Origin: Streptomyces roseolilacinus
GTDB taxonomy: Bacteria; Actinomycetota; Actinomycetes; Streptomycetales; Streptomycetaceae
Assembly: GCF_014649335.1 (NCBI RefSeq)
Contig: NZ_BMSV01000013.1
Span: forward strand, 1 to 64,000
DNA length: 64,000 bases
Direction: 5' to 3'
The notes beneath the pieces were generated by a model. It was not told the DNA's origin, searched no databases, and saw only the letters and a program-made list of their open reading frames with translations. Position 1 is the stretch's first letter, and each line of letters starts with the position of its first letter. The position numbers were made by a program, and so were the translations under genes. Shown here piece after piece: positions 1-8,361 of the stretch.

Positions 1-208
1 GCTGCGGGTGGCGGTGATGGGGTGTGTGGTCAACGGTCCGGGTGAGGCGCGGGAGGCGGATTTGGGGGTGGCCTCGGGCAACGGCAAGGGGCAGATCTTC
101 GTGAAGGGCGAGGTCATCAAGACGGTGCCCGAGTCGAAGATCGTCGAGACGCTGATCGAGGAGGCCATGAAGCTCGCCGAACAGATGGAGAAGGAGACCC
201 CGCAGTGA
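1..208 (+). CDS. ispG: IspG (GcpE) 4-hydroxy-3-methylbut-2-enyl diphosphate synthase, C-terminal part
   Basis: Only the last 68 residues or so lie in the window, and the reading frame is open from base 2. The segment MGCVVNGPGEAREADLGVA is the family's C-terminal iron-sulfur region, where a cysteine and the following NGPGEA motif help hold the [4Fe-4S] cluster. IspG carries out the penultimate step of the MEP isoprenoid pathway and needs low-potential electrons. The stop overlaps the GTG start of a ferredoxin gene (GTGA), so the two are probably cotranslated. The start and the upstream operon are outside the window. Confidence 0.95.
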   Translation, partial: LRVAVMGCVVNGPGEAREADLGVASGNGKGQIFVKGEVIKTVPESKIVETLIEEAMKLAEQMEKETPQ

Positions 209-525
209 CGTACGTCATCGCCCAGCCCTGCGTCGACGTGAAGGACAGGGCGTGCGTCGAGGAGTGCCCCGTCGACTGCATCTACGAGGGCCGGCGCTCC
301 CTGTACGTCCACCCGGACGAGTGCGTCGACTGCGGGGCCTGCGAGCCGGTCTGCCCGGTCGAGGCGATCTTCTACGAGGACGACGTGCCGGCCGAGTGGA
401 AGGGCTACCACACGGCGAACGTCGAGTTCTTCGACGGACTCGGCTCGCCCGGCGGTGCCTCCGCGCTCGGCCTGATCGACCGGGACCACCCGCTGGTGGC
501 GGGGCGGCCGGTACGGACGGCCTGA
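205..525 (+). CDS. 7Fe-type ferredoxin (3Fe-4S/4Fe-4S)
   Basis: This 106-residue protein has the cysteine pattern of seven-iron ferredoxins. CVDVKDRACVEECPVDC carries the first cluster half (C-x7-C-x3-C-P) and ECVDCGACEPVCPVEAI carries the C-x2-C-x2-C-x3-C-P cluster. The C-terminal extension is typical of actinobacterial FdxA-like proteins. The GTG start at 205 overlaps the ispG stop, so coupling is direct. Known biochemistry: IspG takes electrons from ferredoxin or flavodoxin. That this protein is IspG's own donor is inference from position. A cytochrome P450 or another acceptor remains possible. Confidence 0.93.
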   Translation: MTYVIAQPCVDVKDRACVEECPVDCIYEGRRSLYVHPDECVDCGACEPVCPVEAIFYEDDVPAEWKGYHTANVEFFDGLGSPGGASALGLIDRDHPLVAGRPVRTA

Positions 526-533
526 CGCCGGTA

Positions 534-583
534 CGGCGAGGGGCGGCCCGCCCGGCACCCGCCGGACGGGCCGCCCCTCGCCG
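534..583. terminator. Strong bidirectional hairpin between convergent genes
   Basis: A perfect 17-bp stem pairs 534-550 with 567-583, and a small CCGGC/GCCGG hairpin sits inside the loop. It begins 9 bp after the ferredoxin stop and ends 12 bp before the stop of the minus-strand HTH gene, so it can serve both directions. There is no long T-run, as is common for Streptomyces terminators. Confidence 0.8.
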
Positions 584-594
584 GCGCGGCCCCC

Positions 595-777
595 TCACCC
601 CCTGGTCGTGCGGATCACGTCCAGTAACTCGGTGATGTCGAACTCGGCGCGGTTGCGCGGCCCGTACCGGGTCAGCTTGCCGCGCCGCACCCACTGGCGG
701 ATGGTCGCGGGGGAGACCCCCGCCGCGAGCGCGGCGAGTTCGGTGGGGACGCGGCGGTGCCTGGCGGGACCGGTCAC
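595..777 (-). CDS. Small helix-turn-helix (MerR/excisionase-like) DNA-binding protein
   Basis: From the GTG at 777 this encodes 60 residues. The core VPTELAALAAGVSPATIRQWVRRG followed by a KL-basic wing looks like the single MerR/excisionase-type HTH used by small actinobacterial regulators. The GTG overlaps the stop of the upstream Cys/His gene (GTGA), so it is the third gene of a minus-strand operon headed by the UbiA gene. A longer reading from 912 would overlap the neighbour and looks unlike coding sequence. The target is unknown. Regulation of the same operon is a guess. Confidence 0.75.
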   Translation of the reverse strand: MTGPARHRRVPTELAALAAGVSPATIRQWVRRGKLTRYGPRNRAEFDITELLDVIRTTRG

Positions 778-1346
778 GACGCCTCCCGCCGCTCGATCCG
801 GGCCGACAGGAGCAGCCACTCCCGGGGCGGCCAGCTGTGCCCGCGGTCGCAGCCGATCTGCGAGGCGGCCAGGCGGCCGGGGGAGGTGCGGGCGGTGAGC
901 CGCCCGTCGCACGATGCCTCGACGCAGCCGCCCAGGTGGTGGCGGGCCGGCGCGGAGCCGTTGACCAGCCGCTCCGCCCGGCCGCGCAGCGCCGCCACCT
1001 CCTCGGCGAACTCGGCGGCGGCGGTGGAGTCCATCAGCCAGTCGAGGTGGGCGGTGAGGAAGGCGGCCAGTCCGCCGACGCCCCCGTCCCGGTCCGGGCC
1101 CGGGACGGGTGATCCGCCCCTCTCCGCGACGAGGCCCGCCCAGGAGCGCAGGACGTCGTCGATGTGGCGGCGCACCTCCACCGCCTCGTCGTCGAACGGA
1201 TCGGGGTCGCGGGAAGTCCGCACCCGGGTCGCGACGATCGCGGGGGACCGCCTGGGGGCAATCGCGTGGAAGCAGTCCTGGTAGAGGCCGGGAAGTCTTG
1301 TCAGGTCGTCTTTCACCGTGTTCCGGTGCGGTGCCTTCAAAGCCAC
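774..1346 (-). CDS. Cys/His-containing actinobacterial hypothetical protein
   Basis: This is a 190-residue soluble protein of no family I can name. The first two thirds are mostly helical. The C-terminal third carries HHLGGCVEASCDG and later GCDRGHSW, that is C-x4-C followed by C-x3-H, spaced like a treble-clef or zinc-ribbon site. The GTG start at 1346 is preceded by a GGGG-type ribosome site and lies 13 bp after the UbiA stop. The gene overlaps the small HTH gene downstream. Pairing with the HTH gene suggests a DNA-linked role, but this is inference and no function is assigned. Confidence 0.7.
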   Translation of the reverse strand: MALKAPHRNTVKDDLTRLPGLYQDCFHAIAPRRSPAIVATRVRTSRDPDPFDDEAVEVRRHIDDVLRSWAGLVAERGGSPVPGPDRDGGVGGLAAFLTAHLDWLMDSTAAAEFAEEVAALRGRAERLVNGSAPARHHLGGCVEASCDGRLTARTSPGRLAASQIGCDRGHSWPPREWLLLSARIERREAS

Positions 1347-1359
1347 TCGATTTCCCCTT

Positions 1360-2337
1360 TCAGCGGGCCCACAGCAGGGGGACGGCGAGGCCGGCGAATC
1401 CGAAGTTGTAGGCGATGAGCCCCAGCCTGCGGGCTTTGAGCCAATTCTTTTCGCGGGGGCCGTGGTACAACTGCGCGGCGTGGAGTGCGATGGTGGGAAG
1501 GATGATGAGCAGGGCCCACCGGGGCAGGTCGCTGAGGGAAATCCACACGAGGAGCGCGGTGGAGAGGGCGAAGAGTGCCGCCATCACCGTGACGACCGTC
1601 TTCGTGCCGGTCGCGACCGCGAGGGTCTTCCGCCCGACGGAACGGTCCCCCTCGATGTCGTTCATGTTCGAGTAACTGCTGACCATGACGAGCCAGAGGC
1701 CGAGCAGCAGGGAAATGACGACGGACGGGCGCGTCCATTCCCCGTGCACCGCCAGGAAAGGCGCCAGGAGTCCCGCGGCGGTCGACAGGCACAGCAGGGT
1801 CTCCGCCCCGCCGAGCCGGTAGCTGACCTTGATCCCGGCGGAGTACTGGACGCTGAAGAAGAAGCCGGCGCCGTAGACGACGTACGCCTCGACGGGCGCG
1901 CGCCAGTCGAGCACCCAGAACGCGAGCGTCCCCGCGACGACGGCGACGACGCCCGACCAGACGGCGAACCGGATCGCCTGCCGCTCGGTCACGGCCCCGC
2001 TGAGCAGGGGTTTCATGCGGATGTCGCGGAGGGTCTCGCCCTCCTTGTAGTTCACGGCGTCGCTGCCGTTGCGGTAGCCGGCGATGTCGTCCGCCGTGCA
2101 GGCGCAGGCGACGATCGCGGCCGATCCCAGCAGGAACAGCAGCATGGCGTACGTCGTCCCGGGGCGTCCCAGGGTGGCGCGGTCCAGCAGCGACCAGGCG
2201 AGGAACAGTCCGAAGTAGTGCTGGACGACTCTCACCTTGGAAAGGCGTAACAGCCCCAGCAGGACGTCGTTTCGGGACGGGTCGGGGACGGGTTTCGCGA
2301 TGGTGGTGTGGAGTGCGGTCGTTTTTTTCGAGAGCAT
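1360..2337 (-). CDS. UbiA-family membrane prenyltransferase, with a TTA codon
   Basis: About 325 residues with roughly eight to nine membrane segments. The two aspartate-rich motifs expected of UbiA enzymes are visible as CTADDIAGYRNGSD and SNMNDIEGDRSVGRKT. These bind Mg-prenyl diphosphate, so the protein should transfer an isoprenoid to an aromatic or lipid acceptor in the membrane. I chose the ATG at 2337 because GGAAGGG lies just upstream. An ATG at 2364 has no ribosome site. A TTA leucine codon at 2248-2250 makes translation likely to depend on the bldA tRNA. The substrate is unknown, and no other biosynthetic genes are adjacent apart from ispG. Confidence 0.88.
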   Translation of the reverse strand: MLSKKTTALHTTIAKPVPDPSRNDVLLGLLRLSKVRVVQHYFGLFLAWSLLDRATLGRPGTTYAMLLFLLGSAAIVACACTADDIAGYRNGSDAVNYKEGETLRDIRMKPLLSGAVTERQAIRFAVWSGVVAVVAGTLAFWVLDWRAPVEAYVVYGAGFFFSVQYSAGIKVSYRLGGAETLLCLSTAAGLLAPFLAVHGEWTRPSVVISLLLGLWLVMVSSYSNMNDIEGDRSVGRKTLAVATGTKTVVTVMAALFALSTALLVWISLSDLPRWALLIILPTIALHAAQLYHGPREKNWLKARRLGLIAYNFGFAGLAVPLLWAR

Positions 2338-3079
2338 GCGACCCTTCCAGCTGTAGCGCTGCATGGCAAAAGGAAGTGACCTGCTGTCGAGCCAGCTGTG
2401 GAAGAAAACCCGGGAGAACGGCGGTGGGAGGCATCCCCAAGGGCATCGCGGTCGATTACGCGGCCGTGGGGGGATGCGCCGGGCGGCGCCGGAGAAGCGC
2501 CGGTTTCTCCCCGGGGTGGAGCGCGCGGGCGTGCGTCAGTGCGCGAGGGGCGACAGTCCGGGGTCGGGGCAGACTGGTGCCGTGTGCAAGAAAATGGATA
2601 GGCGTATGTGCCCTGATCGCATTCTTCGCTCCCCCGATGCGTGATGCTCTGACCGCGGGGCGTTCTGGCCCCCCGCTGGACCGTACGTGGATGCTACCGA
2701 TTTTAGCCGTCGAGTATCAAGGGCTGACTGAATTCCGATCGGTTCTGGTGGGGGGTGACGCCTAAGAGATGGTTTGCCCGGCGACAGGTCGGCCGACTGA
2801 CAAGTAATCAAACAATGGACGAGAGAGCGCCTGCATTTGCCAGATGAATGTGGGGCCGGGACACCGCCCCGGTGCGCTCCCCGCGACCACCGGTGCCGAG
2901 CCCGCCCCGGGCGGGGCCGATGTCCACGAGAAGGGACGGCGCCCGTCACCCCGTCCCGGGCAGCGGTGGCCTTCCTGTGCCTCGGAGACCCCGATCCTCA
3001 GGTCTGTCGCCGGACGCTCGCCTCGCCCGCGGCGCACCTCCGTGGTGCGATGGAAAAGGGGCGACGGAGGTACGGAGCG
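2338..3079. other. 742-bp divergent intergenic region, no gene recognised
   Basis: This lies between the UbiA operon and the GNAT gene. No reading frame has convincing codon bias, and the base composition is less GC-rich around 2590-2830 than in neighbouring genes. An 8-bp dyad GCATCCCC/GGGGATGC (2431-2438 and 2470-2477) and GC-rich direct repeats near 2475-2500 are the only structure seen. It should hold promoters for both flanks. I could not identify insertion-sequence ends. Confidence 0.5.
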
Positions 3080-4051
3080 ATGATCCCACCAGCAGCGGAG
3101 CGCAGGAGTGGCGCGGCCCCGGTATCGGTCCGCCCGCTGGGTGAGGCGGACCTGGATCGGGCCGATGAGATCTGCGGGCTCGCCTTCGGGACCTTCCTGG
3201 GGGCCCCTGATCCCTTCGGGACCGTCGACTACGTCCGTACGCGCTGGGCGGCCGCTCCGCAGGCGGCGTTCGCCGCGACGGTCGAGGGCGAAGTGGTCGG
3301 ATCGAACTTCGCCACCGGCTGGGGCAGCGTCGGGTTCTTCGGACCGCTGACCGTACGTCCGGACCTGTGGGACCAGGGCATCGGCAGGCGTCTGATGGAG
3401 CCGGTCATGGACTGCTTCGACGCCTGGGGGAACCGCCACCTCGGCCTGTTCACCTTCGCTCACAGTCCCAAGCATCTTGAGCTCTACCGTCGGTACGGTT
3501 TCTGGCCCCGATTCCTCACAGCCATCATGAAGAAGCAGGTCACAGGCGGTGCCGCGGTCCCCGGCAGAGTGCTCTACGGCGAACTGCCCGCTGCCGGGCG
3601 GCCTGACGCGCTGAGTCTCTGCCGCGCACTGACAGGAGCCGTGTACGAGGGCCTGAGCCTGGAACGCGAGATCGTGGCCGCGCACGCGCAGGGACTCGGT
3701 GACACCATCCTGCTCCATGGCGCCGGCTCCGAGCTCGACGGCCTGGCCGTCTGCCACTGCGGAGCCGGGTCGGAGGCCGGCACGGACGTCTGCTTCGTCA
3801 AGTTCGGCGCCGTACGTCCCGGTCCGGATGCCGCCGACCGGTTCGAGCGACTGCTGGACGCGTGCGAGCGGCTGGCCGCCGAGCGTGGGCTGGGGCAACT
3901 GGACGCCGGCGTGAACCTGGGCCGCCCGGATGCCTACCGGCGCATGGCCGACCGTGGTTTCCGCACCTGGTTGCAGGGCGTGACCATGCACAGACCCAAC
4001 GAACCCGGGTACAGCCACCCCGGGGCGTACGTGATCGACGACTGGCGCTGA
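3080..4051 (+). CDS. GNAT-family N-acetyltransferase (two-domain)
   Basis: 323 residues. The N-terminal half is a GNAT domain. LTVRPDLWDQGIGRRLM (about residues 91-107) is motif A, with Q-x-x-G-x-G/A for acetyl-CoA pyrophosphate binding, and the segment ending YRRYGFWPRF is the motif B tail. The C-terminal half (LDGLAVCHCGAGSE...) resembles a second, degenerate GNAT fold, as in YitI-like tandem GNAT proteins. The ATG at 3080 has GGAGG nine bases upstream. An earlier in-frame start at 2837 lacks coding bias. The acceptor substrate is unknown, and the gene stands alone on the plus strand. Confidence 0.88.
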   Translation: MIPPAAERRSGAAPVSVRPLGEADLDRADEICGLAFGTFLGAPDPFGTVDYVRTRWAAAPQAAFAATVEGEVVGSNFATGWGSVGFFGPLTVRPDLWDQGIGRRLMEPVMDCFDAWGNRHLGLFTFAHSPKHLELYRRYGFWPRFLTAIMKKQVTGGAAVPGRVLYGELPAAGRPDALSLCRALTGAVYEGLSLEREIVAAHAQGLGDTILLHGAGSELDGLAVCHCGAGSEAGTDVCFVKFGAVRPGPDAADRFERLLDACERLAAERGLGQLDAGVNLGRPDAYRRMADRGFRTWLQGVTMHRPNEPGYSHPGAYVIDDWR

Positions 4052-4357
4052 GACCACCCCCGCGCCCGGCTGGGCGCACGGCCCACGAGTGTCGTCGACG
4101 GTTGCCGGACCCGATCAGGACGAAGACCTCGGCGCAGGGGAGCCGTCCGGGAACGCACCGCGCCCCGACCCGCCACGGACCGAACCGTCCGGCCTTCCCG
4201 GACAGGCCGACCGGCGGGGTCATCCGCCGCAGCGGATCCGGCCCGTGATCCGGACCGGCGCTGCGGTCCCGGACGGGATCTCCGGCGTCGACGCACAGCG
4301 GGCTCAGGCACGCGGGAAGCGACGGTCACGCAGATGGACACGCGGACGGAGACAGGC
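4052..4357. other. Intergenic stretch before tRNA-Pro, no gene seen
   Basis: About 300 bp of GC-rich sequence between the GNAT stop and the palindrome next to tRNA-Pro. I see no coding bias and no recognisable site apart from possible weak hairpins near 4070-4090. Confidence 0.5.
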
Positions 4358-4387
4358 GAGGCACCTACGGATATCCGTAGGTGCCTC
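4358..4387 (-). terminator. 30-bp perfect palindrome downstream of tRNA-Pro
   Basis: Fifteen bases from 4358 pair exactly with 4373-4387 (arm GAGGCACCTACGGAT), leaving no loop at the DNA level. It begins 16 bp past the tRNA-Pro 3' end on the transcribed minus strand, so the simplest reading is the tRNA terminator. A protein-binding palindrome is an alternative. Confidence 0.6.
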
Positions 4388-4403
4388 ACCTGCTACTTCT
4401 CTG

Positions 4404-4477
4404 TCGGGGTGGCGGGATTTGAACCCACGACCTCTTCGTCCCGAACGAAGCGCGCTGCCAAGCTGCGCTACACCCCG
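4404..4477 (-). tRNA. tRNA-Pro (anticodon CGG)
   Basis: The minus strand folds as a full cloverleaf. The acceptor is CGGGGTG/CACCCCG with discriminator A. The D-arm GCGC/GCGC is followed by anticodon stem CTTCG/CGAAG enclosing loop TTCGGGA (anticodon CGG, reading CCG), and the T-arm is GTGGG-TTCAAAT-CCCGC. The CCA end is not encoded. CCG is a major proline codon in this genome. Confidence 0.96.
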
Positions 4478-4557
4478 ATGTCGCCGTTGTTGTCCTGGCG
4501 ACGACGTTTACTTTAGCCCACCGGCGCCCGGAGGCGAAATCCGGTTTCCCGGGGCCC

Positions 4558-5484
4558 TCAGTCGCGGGGCGTCAGGGTGAGGAGGGTGGCCTCCGGGGGG
4601 CAGGCGAAGCGGACCGGGGTGTAGCGGTTGGTGCCGCAGCCCGCGGAGACGTGGAGGTACGCCGTGTGGCCGCCCGCGCGGTGGGTGGAGAGGCCCTTCG
4701 CGCGGTCCGTGTCCAGGTCGCAGTTGGTGACCAGCGCCCCGTAGAAGGGGACGCACAGCTGGCCGCCGTGGGTGTGGCCGGCGAGGACCAGCGGGTAGCC
4801 GTCGGCGGTGAAGGCGTCCAGGGAGCGCAGGTACGGGGCGTGGACGACGCCCACCGAGAGGTCGGCGTCCGCCTCCGGGCCGCCCGCGACCTTCTCGTAC
4901 CGGTCCCGCTTGATGTGCGGGTCGTCGAGGCCGGTGAACGCCAGCTCCAGGCCCTCCACCTTGAGGCGGCCGCGCGTGTTGGTGAGGTCCAGCCAGCCCG
5001 CCGTGTCGAAGGCGTCGCGGATCCCCTCCCACGGGTTGTGGACGACGCCGACGGCCGGGGCGTTGCCGTTGAGGCCGTGGCGGCCCTGGAGCTTCTCGAA
5101 CAGGTAGCGGGCCGGGTTGCGGAGCTTGGGGCCGTAGTAGTCGTTGGAACCGAAGACGTACACGCCCGGGAACTCGAGCAGCGGGCCCAGCGCGTCCAGC
5201 AGCTCCGGCACGCCCTCCGGGTCGGAGAGGTTGTCGCCGGTGTTCACGACGAGGTCGGGGCGCAGGCCCGCCAGCGACCGCAGCCAGCGCTGCTTCTTGC
5301 GCTGCCCGCTCACCATGTGGATGTCGGAGACCTGGAGCACCCTGAGCGGGTGCGCGCCGCGCGGCAGGACCGGGACGGTCACCCGGCGGAGCCGGAACGA
5401 GCGGGCCTCGAAGCCGGCGGCGTAGGCCAGACCGGCCGCGCCCAGTGCAGTGATGCCGAGGGGTACTCCGTATCGCGCGCGCAT
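4558..5484 (-). CDS. Membrane-anchored calcineurin-like metallophosphoesterase
   Basis: 308 residues. An N-terminal hydrophobic segment (about residues 6-22) anchors the protein. The phosphoesterase motifs follow in order: VSDIHM (D-x-H), NTGDN (GD), GSNDYYG (GN-D variant), VHAPY and AGHTHGGQ (GHxH). These place a dinuclear metal site outside or at the membrane. The family (YkuE/YpbG-like) includes lipid and nucleotide phosphodiesterases. The substrate here is unknown. I chose the ATG at 5484 because the hydrophobic anchor follows immediately and the longer frame upstream is antisense to the next gene. Confidence 0.9.
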   Translation of the reverse strand: MRARYGVPLGITALGAAGLAYAAGFEARSFRLRRVTVPVLPRGAHPLRVLQVSDIHMVSGQRKKQRWLRSLAGLRPDLVVNTGDNLSDPEGVPELLDALGPLLEFPGVYVFGSNDYYGPKLRNPARYLFEKLQGRHGLNGNAPAVGVVHNPWEGIRDAFDTAGWLDLTNTRGRLKVEGLELAFTGLDDPHIKRDRYEKVAGGPEADADLSVGVVHAPYLRSLDAFTADGYPLVLAGHTHGGQLCVPFYGALVTNCDLDTDRAKGLSTHRAGGHTAYLHVSAGCGTNRYTPVRFACPPEATLLTLTPRD

Positions 5485-5572
5485 GGGTCCATGGTCGCAG
5501 ACCGGGGGAGGGGGTGCGACGCCCGGGAAATGGACGGGCGGGTGCGACGGGCCACCTGTCATGCTGGTCCGC

Positions 5573-6037
5573 ATGACCACGCTCAAGTCCAAGTTGCAGG
5601 AAGACCTCACGGAGGCGATCAGGGCGCGTGACGAGCTCCGCTCCTCGACCCTTCGGCTGACCCTCTCCGCCATCACGAAGGAGGAGGTCGCGGGCAAGCA
5701 GTCCCGTGAACTCTCCGACGATGAGGTGCAGAAGGTGATCGCCAAGGAGGCGAAGAAGCGCCGTGAGGCGGCCGAGGCGTTCGCCCAGGGCGGTCGCGCC
5801 GAGCAGGCCGAGCGGGAGCGGGCCGAGGGCGAGCTCCTCGACGCCTACCTGCCGAAGCAGCTGACGGACGACGAGCTCCGCGAGATCGTGGCGCGTGCCG
5901 TCGAGGAGGCGAAGGCGGGCGGGGCCGAGGGGCCGCGCGCGATGGGCGCCGTGATGAAGATCGTGAACCCGAAGGTGGCCGGGCGGGCGGACGGCGGCCG
6001 CGTCGCCGCCGTCGTCAAGCAGCTCCTGGCGGGTTAG
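5573..6037 (+). CDS. GatB/YqeY-domain protein
   Basis: 154 residues with the YqeY fold: MTTLKSKLQEDLTEAIRARDE at the start, the conserved SSTLRLTLSAI, an acidic/basic helical middle, and the helical C-terminus ending GRVAAVVKQLL. This domain also forms the tail of GatB, where it contacts tRNA. Stand-alone YqeY proteins have no firmly assigned reaction. It is divergent from the phosphoesterase gene with under 90 bp between starts, and is followed by a strong terminator. An in-frame ATG at 5561 would add four residues. Confidence 0.93.
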   Translation: MTTLKSKLQEDLTEAIRARDELRSSTLRLTLSAITKEEVAGKQSRELSDDEVQKVIAKEAKKRREAAEAFAQGGRAEQAERERAEGELLDAYLPKQLTDDELREIVARAVEEAKAGGAEGPRAMGAVMKIVNPKVAGRADGGRVAAVVKQLLAG

Positions 6038-6063
6038 CGCCGGCGGACGGGCCGAGCACGCGA

Positions 6064-6093
6064 GAGGGCGCCCCCCGGGTGGGGGGCGCCCTC
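6064..6093. terminator. Bidirectional terminator between YqeY and PBP genes
   Basis: Thirteen base pairs (GAGGGCGCCCCCC with its complement) around a GGGT loop sit between two convergent stops, 26 bp after the YqeY stop and 12 bp before the PBP stop. Confidence 0.85.
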
Positions 6094-6105
6094 CGTGCGT
6101 CCGGG

Positions 6106-8361
6106 CTACCGGTCCCGGCCGCCCGGGCCGTTGCCGTTGCCGTTGCCGCCGTTGCCGTTCCCGTTTCCGCCGCCGCCCGTCTGGGCGCCGCCGCTGAGGA
6201 CGTCCGTCGGGAAGGAGAAGCCGGGGAACGGCCTGTCGCCGCCGGTGCCGCCGCCCGGCTTGTCGTCGCCGCCCGGGTTCGGGGGCTGCGGCTTCTGGGC
6301 CTCCGGGATCGTGACCCTGGTGAAGTCCGGTCCCGGGTGCCCTTCCAGGGCGCCCGACATGGCGTCCTTCCAGATGGGGCCGGGGACCTTCCCGCCGAAG
6401 ACCTTGTCGTGGTACCGCCCGCCGATGGTGATGGACTCCATCTTCACCTGCTGGGTGGGGCTGCCCACCCAGACGGCGCCGGACAGGTTCGGCGTGTAGC
6501 CGACGAACCAGGCGTTGCGGCGGCTGTCCGTCGTACCCGTCTTGCCGGCGCTGTCACGGGACTGCAGGCCGGCCTCCTGGCCGGTGCCGGAGTCGACCAC
6601 GCCGCGCAGCAGCGTGTTGATCGTGTCCGCGGTCCGCTCGGTCATCGCGCGCTCGCACGTCGACCGCGGCACCCGCAGGCTGCGGCCCTCGCTCGTCTTG
6701 ATCGACTCGATGGCCGTCGGCGTGCAGAACGTGCCGCGGTTGGCGAACGTCGCGTACGCGGCGGCCATGGTCAGCGGCGACATGCCCTGCGAGCCGAGGG
6801 TCAGCGCCGACGGCTTCTCGGGCAGCTTCTCGTCGTCGCCCATGACCACGCCGAGCTTGTCGGTCATCTCGACGACCGGGCACATGCCGATCTCGCCGAG
6901 CATCTGCACGAAGTACGTGTTGACCGACTTCTCCATGGCCTCCCTGAGCGCGTACGGGCCGACCTCCGACTCGTTCTCGTTCTCGACCATGTCGCCGCCC
7001 ACGTTCCGCCAGGGCTTCCCGCTGCACGACTGGACCGAGTCCGGGTACGGCATCTTGTACGGCGACGGGTAGACCTGCGACGGCGGCTTGCCCTGCTCTA
7101 TGGCGGCCGCGGCGACGAACGGCTTGAACGTCGAGCCGGTCGGGAAGCCGAAGTTCGACCCGCCCATGCTCCGGTTGACCGAGTAGTTGATCTGCGTCTC
7201 GTTCTTGCCGAAGCCGTACGGCTTGGACTGGCCCATCGCGAGGATCTTGCCCGTGCCGGGCTGGACCATGGTCACCGCCGCGGCGACCTTGTCGTCCTGG
7301 TAGACGTGGTCCTTGAGCGAGTCCTGGGTGGACTTCTGCGCCTGCGGGTCGAGCGTGGTCCTGATGGTCAGGCCGCCGCGGTTCCAGACCTTGGCGCGCT
7401 CCTCGCGGGACTTGCCGAAGACCGGGTCGGAGAGGAAGACCTCGCGGACGTAGTCGCAGAAGAAGCCGGCGCCGTCGCGCGCGGTGATGCAGCCGTTCTT
7501 CGGCCGCGTGATCCTCAGCCCGATCGGCTCGGCCTTGGCGCGGTCGGCCTCGGCCTGGCTGATGTCGCCGACGGCGGCCATCCGCTGGAGGACGACGTTG
7601 CGGCGCTCGGTGGCCTCCTGGACGTCGTTCACGGGGTCGTACCGGCTGGGGGACTGCACGAGTCCGGCGAGCATGGCGGCCTCGCCGAGGGTGAGGTCCT
7701 CGGCGCGCTTGGAGAAGTACCGCTGCGACGCCGCCTCGATGCCGTACGCCTGCTGGCCGAAGAACGTGATGTTGAGGTAGTTCTCGAGGATCTTCTTCTT
7801 CCCGAGCTCCTTCTCGACCTGGATCGCGTACTTCAGCTCCTGGATCTTGCGGCCCAGGGTCTGCTGGGTGGCCTGGGCGAACTTGTCGCGGTCGTCGCCG
7901 GCGGCCTCGACGAAGACGTTCTTCACGTACTGCTGGGTCAGCGTCGAGGCGCCCTGGGCGACCCCGCCCTCCTGCGCGTTGCGGTTCACCGCGCGCAGGA
8001 CGCCCTTGAGGTCGATGGCCCCGTGCTCGTAGAAGCGCGAGTCCTCGATCGCGACGATCGCCTTCTGCATGTACGGCGAGATCTTCTCCAGCGGGACCAC
8101 CGTGCGGTCGCGGGAGTAGACCGTGGCGATCAGACCGCCGTCGGCGTCCAGGATCTGGGTGCGCTGGCTCAGCGGCGGCCTCTTCATGTTGGCCGGGATC
8201 TCGTCGAACCCCTGGACCGTCCCCTTCGCAGCGAGGCCCAGGGCTCCCGCCGCGGGCATCGCGATGCCGGCGAGGACGACTCCGGAGAGCACGCTGACAC
8301 CGAGGAACTTGGCGGCCTGCTGGGTCGCGGTCAGACCCCCGCCCGAGCGGTTCTTTGGCAT
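6106..8361 (-). CDS. Bifunctional class A penicillin-binding protein (glycosyltransferase/transpeptidase)
   Basis: 751 residues. A short basic tail is followed by one membrane helix (about 18-43). The GT51 glycosyltransferase domain starts near 70, with the catalytic EDSRFYEHGA at 106-115. The transpeptidase domain carries SxxK (S410-TFK), SxN (S479-V-N) and KTG near 605. It polymerises and crosslinks peptidoglycan outside the membrane. The tail is a Pro/Gly/Asn-rich linker with GN repeats and is probably disordered. It is divergent from wblA across a 460-bp control region. No clear ribosome site precedes the ATG at 8361, so leaderless translation is possible. Confidence 0.95.
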   Translation of the reverse strand: MPKNRSGGGLTATQQAAKFLGVSVLSGVVLAGIAMPAAGALGLAAKGTVQGFDEIPANMKRPPLSQRTQILDADGGLIATVYSRDRTVVPLEKISPYMQKAIVAIEDSRFYEHGAIDLKGVLRAVNRNAQEGGVAQGASTLTQQYVKNVFVEAAGDDRDKFAQATQQTLGRKIQELKYAIQVEKELGKKKILENYLNITFFGQQAYGIEAASQRYFSKRAEDLTLGEAAMLAGLVQSPSRYDPVNDVQEATERRNVVLQRMAAVGDISQAEADRAKAEPIGLRITRPKNGCITARDGAGFFCDYVREVFLSDPVFGKSREERAKVWNRGGLTIRTTLDPQAQKSTQDSLKDHVYQDDKVAAAVTMVQPGTGKILAMGQSKPYGFGKNETQINYSVNRSMGGSNFGFPTGSTFKPFVAAAAIEQGKPPSQVYPSPYKMPYPDSVQSCSGKPWRNVGGDMVENENESEVGPYALREAMEKSVNTYFVQMLGEIGMCPVVEMTDKLGVVMGDDEKLPEKPSALTLGSQGMSPLTMAAAYATFANRGTFCTPTAIESIKTSEGRSLRVPRSTCERAMTERTADTINTLLRGVVDSGTGQEAGLQSRDSAGKTGTTDSRRNAWFVGYTPNLSGAVWVGSPTQQVKMESITIGGRYHDKVFGGKVPGPIWKDAMSGALEGHPGPDFTRVTIPEAQKPQPPNPGGDDKPGGGTGGDRPFPGFSFPTDVLSGGAQTGGGGNGNGNGGNGNGNGPGGRDR

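Noticed and set aside
2690..2840. Insertion-sequence remnant in the UbiA-GNAT gap
   Set aside because: The sequence is less GC-rich but I could not recognise a transposase motif or inverted ends.
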